64,000 nt of DNA, from NCBI GenBank assembly GCA_013397435.1, contig VZRG01000770.1, positions 221,895 to 285,894 on the forward strand, read 5' to 3'. The position numbers were made by a program, and so were the translations under genes. The notes beneath the pieces were generated by a model that ran no database searches, had not been told where the DNA came from, and saw nothing but the letters and a program-made list of their open reading frames with translations. The first letter of the stretch is position 1. Every line of letters begins with the position of its first letter. This DNA is from Erythrocercus mccallii (Eukaryota; Chordata; Aves; Passeriformes; Dicruridae). Positions 12,482 to 25,197 of this stretch are shown in pieces.

Positions 12482-13759
12482 GTAAGTTTTGCTCTGCTTG
12501 TGAAATATCTATACACGAGACAGTGTTACCCTCAAATTGTCAGAAGTACTTGACAAACTCCAGTTCAGGGGAAGGCACTGTGAATTGACAAGAAGGACTC
12601 TGAGTTTTCACTCAGGGAGTAGTGCTGGTATATTGTCCAAGGGCTGGTAAGTTCAGTTTCTAGTGCACTGTGTGCACAGCGCTGATTCTGAAGTTAACTC
12701 AAGCCCTGAAAAACCACCTGACAAAACCAAAGCAAAGCTGATACTGGTGTCTTTGCTATTGGTGGTCTGACTAGGTGCTCAGCCATTTCTGGCAAGCCAG
12801 GCCAAATGCTTTTCAGAGTTTGCTAGCTTGACCTCATGCAGATCTGTGGAAAGCACACAGCAAAAGACTAAAATACCTGGGCACAAGATCAGGTTTTGTA
12901 TCATCCATGCAACTTTGACTTGTGCATTGCACACAGTAAGTGCAACAGCTTTTTAGATAAAAGCAGGTACAGATGGGTTCTTTTCTTCAGTTTAGTAAAG
13001 ATGCTTTATAACCCTTTCACAAGCGGTGCTCTCTTGTGTTCTCTGGGCTGCTGGAGTTCACCTTCCCAGCCACTGTGTAACAGCAGGTTGGCAGCCAGTG
13101 CACAGAGGAGGAGACATTTTGGTCAAGGGCAGGAAATTCTCATAACGGCAGTAGGATTGTCAGTGTTTCTAAAATAGAGGGCGCTTTCTTTGTAAAGCCT
13201 CTTTTAAAAATATTTCCAGTAGTTTTAAAATGCTCCCCAGTATTACTGTGAGCTAGAGAGAAAACATAACAGATTTAGTCACTTTGATTTTTGTGTGTGT
13301 GTGAAATAGCTTTGGCATTTTTACTATTTGTTAAATTGCTATTCAGGTAATGTCTGTGACAAGAAAACTATTTCACAGATGGACAGACGGAGATGTAAAG
13401 ACTGATATAACTCTTCCTTGATGTCGATAAATCAGGCTGACCTGGAATGTGTGTATGGCAAGAAAGGCAAAGGGAGAGAGGAGGGAGATGGAGGATACAA
13501 GGGACAGAGAAAGGATTTGGAGTCATGGAGAAGGACAGGTACTGGCACCCCAGAGCTCTGCCTATGTCAGCTTTTGTTCTGTAGTCATGTCAAAATTACA
13601 GCAAAGAAGAGTACTTCCAGTATGACCTCCTGTTCCCCTGGAACCTCAGCGGGGCTCTACATACAGCAGCCAGGTGATAACAGAGAAGAGACTGTTTTTT
13701 CAAGCTGTTTTTTCATTTGGGGTGTAACTATGAAAACAGTAATTCCAAATATAACTATT

Positions 13760-13806
13760 TGTGTTTTGTTTGTGGGGTTTTTTTGGTTTGTTTTTTTTTT
13801 TTTTTT
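13760..13806. repeat. Poly-T / (TTTG)n low-complexity tract
   Basis: T-rich sequence with interspersed G ends in an uninterrupted run of 16 T at 13791-13806. It could be the A-tail of a minus-strand retroposed element, but no element body is recognised next to it. Confidence 0.85.
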
Positions 13807-15500
13807 AAGACAGTACTGATCTGAGAAGTGAGACTTTTTCAGTTATATATACCTTAGGGGTGTAAAACCCAGCCATTCAGATTGTTCTTGATGATTTTCC
13901 CTGACCTATATCTACCTGACTGTGCTATGATGTCAACAATTCCCAGCTGATATATCTTAGAAAATGATGGGAAACCAGATAGTGGACCAAAATAAAGTAA
14001 ATGGTAATTCTCTCACTATTAGGACATACTTTTAAGTTACAAAACCCAAAATCTGCTTTTTGTCTTCCTGTATTTCTCTTACTTTCTCCACCCTCTTCTT
14101 AGCTTTTATTTTCTTATAGTGAGGAAATGGAATTGGTGCAAATATGACTATCCTAAATTAAGCTGGTGAGTTACTCATGTTGCTGATATCATTATTGGTC
14201 ACCCTGTAGATTGTGGCAAACTTCATTTCTTTGGAGAAGTCAGGACTGAAGTCAAGAGATGTAGCACAGGTGACCATGCAGTCAGCAATATATGTTGCAA
14301 TTTCTTATTATCTGGTCTTCTGTCTGGTTGCTTCTACATCTTTATGTGGAGTACAAGAAAATATCTTTAAGAAAATGGAGATATCTTTTATAACATGGTG
14401 ACTTTCCTCATTGCAATGAACTCAGACTGCAGAATGAGCTGTGAGTGTGTAATTTTTGCGGGACAGGACTTGTCTGCAGTATTTTATTGTTTCTGGAAGT
14501 GGTCACTTGAGCAAGTACACATGTGCTATGAGTAACTATTGGTTTTCTCTGGCTGCTTCTTAGCAGGTTTTCCTCTGAATAAAGGTGTGCCTGGCCCTGG
14601 GCAAATTGTGGAACTCCCTCATGTTGACAGTGGGAAGGTGTAATGGGGTTGGGAACTTCATGTGTGCTCATAGCTCAGTGCACACCTCAGGCTTAGCATC
14701 AGGAATCTCATGTTTGCTCTGCATGGACAAATACTCTGTTGGCCTTACACAACTGTAGGGATGGCTGTAAGGTTTAATCATGCATCTAAAATCAAAGGAA
14801 AACACTGCACAGGGAGTGTTCCTTGGAAAAAGCAGCTTTAGGAGACTAACAGCTGGTTCTCTTTACACGTGGGAGAAAATAAAACATTCTTGTCTAGGTG
14901 TCCTCAGTGATCCCAATGTAAGGACTATGTATCTGGTTAAAATAGGAAAACCCAAGTTGAAAAATATTGTGAGAGAATTTGAGAATTTACTGCATGTTTT
15001 TATTGTTATCCAGTGAAAAGCATTGATAAGAGAAGATTCTTGCATTTCCTGTCCTATTCCCTATGGTTTGGGAAATCTAAATCCAAGCCTTTGTTGGATT
15101 TTCCCTGTGATCTTGGAAAAGTTCTTTAATTTCTCCATGGGAAGACTCCCACTTCAGTAAGGAATTCCAACTCTTCACTCTTGGATGGGAATATATTATA
15201 GGGATAAAGATGTAGAAGTTTCTGAGGTGCTCAAATACTAAAATAATAAAAAGCTACTGAAGTATATAAAATGAATGCAAATAATTTAGGCTAATATTTG
15301 ATGAATTGCTCATCCAGGGTTTTATTGGATGTGATGTAAATGAGTCTGAGGGCCATTGATAGTGATGGATGTTTATTCAACTATTACTGTGTTTAAAATA
15401 CTCACAAATATATAAGAGGTACTGCTGTTCCTCCTCTCTGTGGAAACAGTGGATGAAATTGTGCTCTCAGGTACAGCAGTTCAAGACCATTGCAAATTAA

Positions 15501-15550
15501 GCCACTGGAAATCAATGGGGTTGCACATTTGTAACTGAGATCAGAATTTG
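15501..15550. mobile_element. Ancient MITE-like interspersed repeat fragment
   Basis: The segment reads CCACTGGAAATCAATGGGG, then TTGCACATTTGTAACTGAG and ATCAGAATTTG. From memory this matches the end of a common amniote palindromic repeat with a CATTGAAATCAATGG core and a GTAACTGAGATCAGAATT terminus. A related terminus (CAGTGCAACGAAGATCAGAA) occurs at 52693-52712 in this window, which supports a dispersed family. Confidence 0.4.
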
Positions 15551-16618
15551 CCTTGGCCGTGCAAGGTGGTCTGTGTGTTAATTCTTGCATCTGAAAGTGG
15601 AAGAAATGGCTTTTTTATTACAGCAGTGCTTGAAGAGACCCCAGGAAAGTGAGATGTATATATTAGAGGCTGCCAACAGCTAGTGGCAGTTTCAGCCTAA
15701 TAAACTGGAAGTAAATAACTTGGTGATTAGCTGGAATTGGCAGGCCACTTAAACACAGCACTGGCTGGTTACATGGTTTTCCCTGTTCACACCTTAATAC
15801 TATATAACAGCATGGATGGATGCCTGGAAGATAGATGGCACTCAGAAGAACTTGTTCTAAATCTTGACACTTCTATTAGTGAATAATCTTAATGATAACA
15901 GCAACAACAACAAGTACTTAGCTAGAATTTTTTATTCCAAGGAGCCCAGAGCAATTATAATTTGAAGAGTGTGCAAACAATAAACAATGAAATCCAAGTC
16001 ATTACAGCAGGGTTAGTTTTGTAGTACAAGGGATGAATTAGGAAGAGAGTGGAAACTGGGTTTTCTTGCTGCTGCCCCCACCACACCATCTCTCTGTGAA
16101 CTGTGGCTGCAGTGGGGGTGTGTGAGGCTTAATCTCAGGCAAACAGTTTTGTGGATAAAGCAAGCAGAGCAAGAACCTAAACAGGATTATTGTGAATAGA
16201 CTTGTATGTTCAGAGAAATTGAACCCATGGAGATCCACTCTAAGAAAAAATATGGTCAAATACTGAGGGAATAAATGAGCTCTTTCAGGGCAGGACAGAG
16301 ATGAAGTCCATGGAAGTTATCTGGAGAATCAGTTGCTATTGATTCAGGAAGCATTAGGTCAGGTTGCTTGCTCCCTGACTACCATTAAGTTGTATTTCAG
16401 GAGACAACAGGGCATTTTGGCAAAGGCAGAAAGGAGAAGTCTGGCACGGTCCATTCATTTTTGCAATTGCCATGCTTTTGTCCCACTTCTCTCACTTAAT
16501 CTTTTGTGCCATAAGTAGCAAGAGAAGATTCTGATGCAATTGTCATTTGCCACCTTTCTGAGTCCTACTTTATGTGCTAATGCACAGTCTTGCTTTAACA
16601 TTTTGTTTCTCTACTGGA

Positions 16619-16676
16619 TTTTTTTTCCTTTACTTTTTTGCTTTTTTACTCTTTTTTTCCTTTACTTTTTCCTTTG
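16619..16676. repeat. T-rich tandem low-complexity tract
   Basis: The segment TTTTTTCCTTTACTTTTT occurs twice with a T-rich spacer between copies, forming a pyrimidine tract of about 58 nt. It would be a strong polypyrimidine tract in the transcript, but no consensus acceptor follows immediately. Confidence 0.8.
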
Positions 16677-19600
16677 TGGTCCTGAAGTTCCTGCTCCTCT
16701 GTGCAACAAAATTATCAGGCTGGGTTAGTATTGTGTTCCCAAAGAGAAAGGATAAAAAAATACTCAAACAGTACCAGATTCCCTTACAGAATTAATACTT
16801 CACAGTATTTTGTCATTCCTGCAGCCTCTTCTTTTCAGCTACCCATCCCTCTTAGTCATTTCGTTAGTCATTATTTTTGGAAAGGGCTGTAGCAATCTGG
16901 TTTGATTGGAATACACCAGGGTAAAGTTACTTTTGTTACTTATAGTGGTCATCACGTTGACATGTAGATTTCTAAGGATTTAGGCTATTTATGGGTCAGA
17001 AAGTGTAGTGCTTCTTGATTTTTCTGCTCTGAAATATAGAAATTTGGTGGTTTAGAAGTGGAGCGATAATCCTTAAAAATGCTGCAACTTGCCTGAGATT
17101 GTGTAGCATAGTTCATCTTTGTGGTTTCTCCCAAACAGCCCTCACAGGTACGTATGACCATTTTACAGGCAGGAAAAAAACAAAGGACTTGGGCACAAGC
17201 TTGGTTAATAAGTTCCCAGCCTCTAGAAATCTGGTTTGGTCACGTTGCTACATGAACAAAAGGCATAAAATGAATTTACTGTTGAGTGGTTTGCTTTGGG
17301 TTTGGATTAGGCTCATAATCCAGGTCAGCAGTCATCAAACTATCTTGCAGAAGGTAAGAGTATTTTGGCCCAAGGTAGGCAGAATTGAAATGCATGACAA
17401 ATGTACATCTACAATTCTTGCTTAGGCATGGAGGTAACTGGAGCATTTTGGATCAAATCATGGGTTTTAACTTTTAGTGTAATTGAGAACATGTGAAATA
17501 AATTTTAAAAAAAAGAGGGGACCTGAAAGATTTAAATGCAATTAATTTTATTTTGTTGAAATTAAGTATTTAATATCTGGAGGCTGCTAAGAGGGCAAAC
17601 CAGGACTGGCTCTAGAGCGTGAGTCTCCAGGTTTTGAACAAGCCAAGAACCCATAATGGCTGCTTTATATGAGTTTTCTTAATTTCTTCAAGCTCCTGGG
17701 CGAAAGTCAGGTCTGTGTGAAGGTAGGTGTGCACAGTATTTTGCAAGCAGACATGATCTTGCTCTGCCCCTGCTTCAAGCCAGCTGGACCCCAGCCAGCC
17801 TCCAGCGGAAGCTGTACAGCTGCCTGAGCAAGGATGTTGAGCCCCAGCCCCGTTTCTCTGCAGGGCTGTAGCTCGGGTTTGAGGTTGTACTAACCACAGC
17901 TACAGGTCCTCTGCATTGGTGCTGGCTTGTGCCTGGCCAGGCTGGAGGGCGGGCAGGGTGAGCCTTTGTCAGCCTGCCAGGTACCATGTAGACAAACCCT
18001 TCCTCACCCTAGGTAGCAGTTTCTCAGGCACTTATTTTTCGTTGAAGTCAGCATGAGCAAATGTTAGTCATCTTGAGCAGTGGTTGCCAAAGGAGGTCCT
18101 TTGCGTAACACATGGATTTAGCAATGTAGGCATTGACTTTGCATTACTAATGTTTGGTCTGCTTTCTCCCAGGCCTTTCTTGGTCACTGTCAACCCCCTT
18201 TCCTGTTGGCTGCTTCAGCTCTGTAATTGCATGTGACTGCAGTGATACAGTTGTCAGCCCTGAAGAAGTCCCTAGATTTTATTACTCCCCTCCCCTCAGG
18301 CAATGCAGTTTACCACCAGCCCTGAGAGGCTGGTTTGGAGTCTCTTGAAGTCGTTGAGATTTCGATAGTGCTTTATGGTGATATTGCCCTCTCTCCTCAC
18401 CTTGAAGAAGGGAGTGGTGATTTAGCCAGAAGCGAACAAGTGACTTCAGCAAGCTGGTGCTTCTTCTCTAGGGAGTATAATAAAAGTTTCACCCTACAGG
18501 GTACAAACTATGCTTTGCCAAGTAAAAACAAAGAGTAAAAAAGAAATTGATGTTGGCTCATGTTTCCAAGTTGTCTGAGCTTTGACTGGTCTCTGTGATT
18601 CAAGGAACTGTAGATGTGTATTTTATGTTTCCTATCTGTTACTAATTCATTAATATTCCTTCCTTGGGTTCTCGCTGTGGAAACCTGAACTTTATAGTGA
18701 TATAAAAGCTTGAAATTGCCCAGAAAAATTAATCTTTCACTTTTTCAGGTACTAGCATTTGTGTTCTGAAAGAACCCCACATGATCTACATATGAAACTG
18801 TGGTCTGTTAAACCCACCAGAAACTTCATGGTGACTTCTGTAGGTTTTTCATAAGGATTTGCATCCTAAGAATTGAAAATAGCAAGTGTTCACTTTGAAA
18901 AATTATTAAGGTCTGAAATTGAGGGTTTTTACCTACTGGAATGAAATCCAAATGTACAGATTTCTAATGTAGAGAAATTAAGCTTTGTTCTCAGTTTGTT
19001 AGGCAAACACACAGTATTTTATATCTGACTTCTGGGTCAGTACCAATAGTATTTCAACATTTTTCTCTCACATGATTTGTAGTCTGACAAGAGGAGTTGA
19101 ACATGGGGCTCAGGACCACTTAGCTACTCTCTCTCTCAGTCTTTTTGATGAAACTTCACTGAAATGCAGCTCAACACATTTCATATTAACTGTCAAGAAT
19201 TTTTGGTAAAAATGTGCTGAGCAGCTCTAGTTCATTGTCTTCTAACTTATTTTAACTTTAACCAAGTCAGATCTGTAAAATAGGATCTGTCGTGTAGGAT
19301 CTGAGAAGAAGTGGGCTTTACATGTTGACTAAATTGCTTGGCTGGTACAGTTATCATCAAAGAGCTTTTTTAATGTGATAGACATAAGAAAAGCCTTCCA
19401 ATTGTCTCTTCCATGTCCTGAGTATCCCAGTTAGATTAGAAATAGGATATGAAAGTCCAGACAGCGGTCATTCAGCCCTGGGGTGATATGGATGCCCTCT
19501 TAGATCTGTGTGGAAAGTGGTGGAAACATACCTTGTAGGGTGGATGCACTTCACAGCTGGAGAGAGGTAACCTAGTTTGTCAGCTATCATGAAACACTCA

Positions 19601-21489
19601 TTTCATTTCTATTGCTACAGTTTTGTCTAGAACTGTTCAAGCCCTGCAGGGTCCAGTTCACAAGGCTGTATGTGAACTGAACCCTGCTCTCAGGTTGAGG
19701 AAGGGTGGGTGGAGAAGCAAACCTTTCAAGATTGCTTAGAGGGATGAATCTGAGAAATTCACACCTTCAGAACTCATCATCTTCCTCTACTCACATGAGC
19801 ACTGAGCCCTTTTGTACTCTACTCAGGACTTTGAAGTGATCCTAGTAATACTTTCCCTCTACTTGTGTTTCTGACTTTGCTGAGTCACTCACACACTGTA
19901 CAGTGCTTTCCTTCGGGGCCCTGGGTGCTGCCAGTAATTAGCTCTTGCAATCCTATAATGTGCATTTAGGATCTGCCCCATGCTGTAGGTTACCTTGGTG
20001 GTGATTTGATCTTCTCTTGGTAATTCATATGTGAAATCTGTCTCTCTACCCAATTCCATGAGAAGCGTGGGTTATATTTTGTAGAAAATACAGTACAGTT
20101 CTGCTCAAGCTACTGAGAATATTCACCATTGTAATATTGTGGCTCATTAGGGTTAATTGCAGTGGGATCCACAGGCAAAAAGCCCCCAGCCTAAAATCCA
20201 GTAGGCAAAATCATATTAATGTTGCATACCCTTGATGTGGCACATGCAAGGACTCAGTAGCATTTTTAATTCACAGCTATGTGCCCCTATCGGTGTCCCC
20301 TTCTTTAGCATTCATAATAACTTCCAAATTAATTTCAGTGTTTTGGCTGTTTTCTGTTCTCGCTTACATCCAGTTGATTACCGGGAATTAAATTCTTGTA
20401 ATGGCAAAACATCTCAAAGATGAGATAATAAAATAACAGGATTTGGTGTATGCTTCCAATTACCTTAATGAGTTTATATATTTTTACCTTGGCTGTAGGG
20501 ATGTCTTAATGTGGCTCCTCAACTTGGCACAAAGTAACTCCCTTTCTTGCTACTTCTTGTAGCTATCCTAAGAAGAAATAATCCAAATCCGTAGAGTGTT
20601 TTACCTGCAGGGTCTAGCTCACTTTTCTCGCAGTGACAGTATAATTTCTCTGTTTAAGTGCAGTACAGAACATGTGGCTTTGAACATGTGGATTTTGGTG
20701 AAAGACAAAGAGATCCTCTCTCCCTTGATGCTAAAAATAGCAATAACACTGAGCAGTCAAAATATTTCAGTCTCTTGTTCTAACTGTATTTGAGAGTGCC
20801 TGTGTTTCATGTCCTGTTATCATTGCAGCAAAGAATCCCTCATGCTTGATAGCTTTTTTTGGTGCTTTTTTGCAAAGATGAGAGTGAAGAAGTAAGGGGG
20901 AGCTCTTCCACAACAAATATCGCTGCATGTGCTGGGATCTTTTGGAAAGAAATCTTTTTTATTTTTAAAATTTATATTCCAACAGTCCTTATTATTAAGA
21001 TATTCATTCTTATAAAGGGATGTTAAATAATTAAGCCTGTGGAAGGGGCAACATCAACAAATGCTAGAATATATTTAAATAATGAAGAACATCTTTAATT
21101 TGTACATGTAAAATAATTGTGGGCCGATGGCAGGTTAAGCATTCATATTTATTAAAATGTACTTGCCTCTGCTTTAGAGGAAGGAGGTTGTCGTTTCATA
21201 TACTCTCCTTCAGCCTGAGCCACTTCAAGACTTCCTTCTCTTCAGTCAAAAAGAATCAATTATGCGTTGTGGTTACTTTCCCCCAAAATACTCTGCCTCA
21301 TTTTTTTTTAGCTGAGAGCACTCAAGTCATTCCTCTTTATACAGGAGGGAAGAGGGGTGTGGAAATTACTCAGTCTGTAACCAAATAACCTGGCCTTTAG
21401 TGAGGATTCCTAGTGATTCAGAATATTGACAGCAATCAGGAGTCTCAGGCTGTTGAAACTTCCCCTCTAATTGAACTGGGAAAGGTAAA

Positions 21490-21760
21490 CCAGTTTCAGT
21501 GCTCCGCACGCTGTAATTGCAATAATTTAATTTAGCTATTTAACCTGTAATTCAGTGGTATTTATTAAAGAGCATAGGAGAAAATGAGGCCATTAGGAGC
21601 CAGCGATGAATACATTGAAATGAAAATGAACACTTCTAACTGCTAGTTGACCTTCGTTTTGTAGCAGTTTTTATTAGGCTGGTCACGGTAATTACTGGGA
21701 CGTGAATCACGAAGAAAAGTGAATAATTCTGTAATGAACATTTTTATTCATTATCTCACA
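21490..21760. promoter_or_regulatory. Candidate conserved noncoding element
   Basis: Seven CpGs (CTCCGCACGCTG, CAGCGATG, TTCGTT, TCACGGT, GACGTG, CACGAAG) lie among homeodomain-like cores (CTGTAATTGCAATAATTTAATTT, shared TAATT units) and TTTATTAAAG. Composition and lack of repeats suggest a constrained enhancer-type block. This is inference from composition only. Confidence 0.33.
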
Positions 21761-22075
21761 TTTTCAGGAATCAGAAAAGTATCATGTAAAAGTATCTTCA
21801 ATGTTCTCTTTTTGTTTGTTTTTCAACAAATAATGGTTTGTGGACAATAGCCTGGTGCAAAGCATCACTCCAGAGTGAGAATTTGAGTCAGGCTGAATTG
21901 ATGGGCCTGCAGCGTTCCAAATGCAGTGTGCACAACTGCAGAACATGCTCAGGGAGACTGAGAGGTTTGTAAATCAAGCAGGAATCATGTTAGTAAACGT
22001 AGGACATGCTGGTCACCCCTGTTAACACTTAGGAGGGCACATTTTGAGTCAAAAATTGAGGTATTGAAACTTCCC
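21761..22075. other. Intronic block, no gene seen
   Basis: AT-rich sequence grading into a GC-richer block. No exon or mobile element recognised. Confidence 0.5.
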
Positions 22076-22743
22076 AGTGATTTGCGCTGGGCTCTCTGGG
22101 CTCGAGTTCTTTTACCCTGGCTCCTGTCGTGGGGCAGTTCTTTTAGGAAGGGGTCTTTCATCAGAGACCTGTTTTGGGGAGCACAGTCAGCAACTGTGGA
22201 GGCTTCCAACTGTTTTCTGTAAGACAGGAGTGAGGGACCTCCCAACACTACTGTGTGAGCATCAGAGCATCCTCCATTCCTCTTCTGCTTTAGCCCACTC
22301 GAGCTTTTCCCATGCCAGACTAGCTCTGGAGCACCAAGCTGCCTTCCCAGGGTTTGCCTCGGAGGAGAAAGGGTAGAGGAGAGCAGGAGTGGGTGACTCT
22401 GCTGCTTGCATGACTGCTCTAGGACTGGCATCTCTTTGGGGAGCAGGGGAGGTGGGAGCACCTCCCCAGGTGCCTGTGTGCCATGTCTCACAGTCTGCCG
22501 GGCCTCCTTCCACCTCGGCCCTGCCAGCCCTGTTGGTTCATCACATCTGCTCCTTTGCTGCAGCAAATTGTTTGGAGTTGGTGCCTCAGCAAGGAAGAGA
22601 ATGGGCAGTGCTTTGACAGTTGTGCTGTGGTGGCTTCTCTGTTCTCTGCTCTTGAACACTCTTTTTACCCCTCTTGTTTTCTTACTAATTTTATTAAAGT
22701 CAGCCTCTATAGGGACCTGGCCTCCTTCACTCCCGTAGTTCAC
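22076..22743. other. GC-richer intronic block with several overlapping open frames
   Basis: The composition shifts toward GC here and few stop codons occur in any frame. A minus-strand frame of 252 codons (21985-22743) and + frames of 75-110 codons overlap. The long frame is low in hydrophobic pattern and rich in Ser, Pro, Gln and basic residues, with no domain I recognise and no promoter or splice context. It is more likely a composition effect than a gene. A GC-rich 9-bp hairpin sits at 22446-22467. Confidence 0.5.
22446..22467. repeat. Perfect GC-rich 9-bp hairpin
   Basis: GGGGAGGTG (22446-22454) pairs exactly with CACCTCCCC (22459-22467) across a 4-nt loop. The pairing would be stable in single-stranded DNA or RNA. 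Function unknown. Confidence 0.92.
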
Positions 22744-23595
22744 AAGATCTGGAGGGAGTTTTAATTTGGATTTGTGGGTTTTTTATTTTTTTAAACAATT
22801 TAAAAAAATATCTCTAGTTTTGTAAATTACTGCCCGATACAATGAGATGTAAGCTCAGAGAGACCAGGGTGTTGAGCAGGGTTACTACTCAAATACCTGT
22901 GCCTTATTTACACTATTCACAGTGACAGTAATTCTAACATGGACAAAGAAGGTCAATTTATTGATTGTAATTATTCATCCGAAGAGGTTGTTAATAGTTC
23001 CAGGTTTGAAGCTCTTCGTGCTAAACATCCTTTTCTCTACTTAAAAGTGTCCAATAAACCTACACTAAGAAGAAGTGATTTAAAACTCTATCTGCACTTA
23101 CTACTTAATTTTCCAAAGTGTACATTTTCTTACTTGAAACTGTTTTTCAGCCTGACTTTGAACAGGAAGATAGGTCTCATTTCCCTTAAAGTGTCCCTGT
23201 GAAGCACATTCCCAAGATAGTTTTCCTAATTTCTTTTGCTGTCTTCACTTTAAGTCAGATTTCAATCCCTCTGGCAAATCTCTCACCGGGACTGACATTG
23301 ACTTGAGATTTGGTATTCAATTGGCTGAGACTATATTGTGTGGGTTTAAAGTGGTAAAAAACAATGGAGTTGTATGTGGTAAGATGTGAATACTTTCAAC
23401 CTTCACCTGGGCTCAGAAATTGAATATAGCTTAAAACCTGAGGTTGGAACCCAAATGTGCTTACTTATGGAGAGGCGCCAAAGAGCTGGGCTGAAGAAAA
23501 GGAATGTGATGTTTTCCAGGTGACTGTTTTTCCTGCCATATACCCTGTTCTGTAAGCTACCTTTTACTGCTTAGCCTAGAATCCCAAACTGGTAA
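22744..23595. other. Intronic block, no gene seen
   Basis: AT-rich unique sequence without recognisable exons. An 87-codon + frame (22939-23202) has no recognised domain. Confidence 0.55.
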
Positions 23596-23713
23596 TGATG
23601 CCACTGTTTGCATGAATTCTCTATATCTGATACTGATTGAAACTCCATGTCACCTGATGCCACTGTTTGCATGAATTCTCTATATCTGATACTGATTGAA
23701 ACTCCATGTCACC
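23596..23713. repeat. Perfect 2 x 59-bp tandem duplication
   Basis: The unit 23596-23654 is repeated without a single mismatch at 23655-23713. It begins TGATGCCACTGTTTGCATGA and ends ACTCCATGTCACC. The identity implies a very recent duplication, a polymorphic VNTR allele, or an assembly error. The unit contains TTTGCAT, a POU half-site-like core, which is thereby doubled. Confidence 0.98.
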
Positions 23714-24489
23714 AAAGAGTCTAGCCTCTTTACTTGCTGAGGATTGGAAAGCACTCACTCCCTTGGTATTTGGCAGTGTGATCTTAAGGTGGCTTGCCAA
23801 GTGTTTTGTGGGGGGTTTAGTTACCTATGACTAGTTTTCTTTAGAATACTGGCACATTCTTTTGAGCCTCTGTGGCTAAATGGAGATGTACAGATGTACG
23901 TCTGACCACCCCCATTCAGTGATCAACCAGAAAACTTAATCTTGGTTCAATGTAAGAGAGTTCAGTTTCATTACTAATAGTTTTCACTTGTAGTGGCTAG
24001 TTGGCAATTACAGAATATATGTGAATGTTAACTCAGTATTGTTAGGATAGTCCAGGATTTGAGAAGGCTTAGTAAAGCTCAGAGTTTAAAAACAATTAGC
24101 AGAGTCTGGGCTGCACTTCTTTAAAGATATTTGCCTGGTTTACTCAAATTACTAGAGCTGAATTTCCTTACTAGAGGCACTCTCTTTGCAAGGCAAGAGT
24201 TAAAAATCCTTATTGTATTTTTCTACATCTACATCAAAGATGCTGTAGTGGTGAGAGTTACAGACATATGTGTACAAATAGATATACATTAGACATATTT
24301 CTTTTATATTCAATATATATTTTATACACACACATCTATCTGCAAGTATATGCAGATATGTGGGCCAGCAATAAACAATCTTACCAATACATTTTTCTTT
24401 GGAAACAAATGCCAGCCAGTGATAATGGTGTGCTTCTTCTAGCGTAGGATCTTTTTAAGCCATACACTTTGCCACTGGGGATTGTACTA
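23714..24489. other. Intronic block, no gene seen
   Basis: AT-rich sequence with an AT/CA-rich low-complexity stretch at about 24265-24360. No exon recognised. Confidence 0.55.
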
Positions 24490-24570
24490 TGAGATAATTG
24501 ACCCACGTGAGTTATGTGTCCTGAGTCTAAAGCAAGGGCACACGTGGTGGCATCAAAATCAATTATCTCA
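24490..24570. promoter_or_regulatory. Inverted repeat with paired GATA and CACGTG sites
   Basis: TGAGATAATTGA (24490-24501) pairs exactly with TCAATTATCTCA (24559-24570). Just inside the arms are two CACGTG E-boxes (24504-24509 and 24541-24546), so each half reads GATA core, then E-box, in mirror orientation. The similarity extends imperfectly outside the arms (GTACTA versus TAATAC-like). It may be a decayed palindromic mobile element that happens to carry sites, or a symmetric enhancer module for GATA, homeodomain and bHLH factors. Confidence 0.45.
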
Positions 24571-25163
24571 CAATACATTCCCTGGTGCAAAGGACTACTG
24601 CAGTTGGAATAGACCCATGAAAAAGATTTAGGTATTTTAAAATGTTTTCAGTGACTTAATACTTATAAATAATGTTGTGTTATGCAAAAAAAAATCCCCA
24701 ATAACAATGGTGTATTAAACTGTGCTAAGTGTAACCACTGATGTACTCTGTATGAGCACTTGCTCACTGAGTATGAAATCTCATTGGGGTATCACTGATG
24801 GAGATCACAATGGCTGTATTAACTGGGCTGCCTCCGTTGCTGCTATGCAGGTGACTGTCAAGTAGATGCATCTTCATTTCCTCTGTGGTAGTCATCCTCT
24901 TGCATGTGTCAGGGAGCAGCAGAAGTAATGAACAGAGCTGCCAAGCTCTGAGGACAAAATTCTACCTCTGCCAATCCTTGCAAACCCTTGCCAGGGTAAA
25001 ACTATTTGGAGAGAGCAGAGGTATTTAACTCAGGGATGGTGTCTCCAGTCAGAGCCTGATCACCCAAATGATCATAGCTAAATTATCATGTACTGGAACT
25101 TTGAAACTCTTCAATTGCCCCGTTGCTTGGTTACAGGATCATTAGTCATCTATTCTGGTAGCA

Positions 25164-25197
25164 GGGTGAGAGGTGGGGGAACTGGAGGGAAGGGGGG
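25164..25197 (+). other. Candidate G-quadruplex tract
   Basis: Four G-tracts lie at 25164-25166, 25175-25179, 25187-25189 and 25192-25197, with loops of 8, 7 and 2 nt. The G-rich strand is the sense strand, so a quadruplex could form in the pre-mRNA. The first loop slightly exceeds the usual 7-nt rule. Confidence 0.4.

Larger units (their letters stand above)
12482..21489. other. Intronic block, no gene seen
   Basis: Mostly unique AT-rich DNA. Recognisable items are a T16 tract at 13791-13806, a T-rich tandem at 16619-16676 and a MITE-like fragment at 15501-15550. A possible SINE core around 17158-17205 (CATTTTACAGGCAGGAAA then ACTTGGGCACAAG) is too decayed to assign. Open frames up to 133 codons (13418-13819) end in a poly-T-encoded hydrophobic tail and look accidental. 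Confidence 0.55.

Noticed and set aside
21985..22743. 252-codon open frame on the minus strand
   Set aside because: It lies in a GC-richer patch where most frames on both strands are open, has no recognised domain, no promoter, splice or poly(A) context, and low-complexity Ser/Pro/Gln content. Translation or conservation evidence would be needed to revive it.
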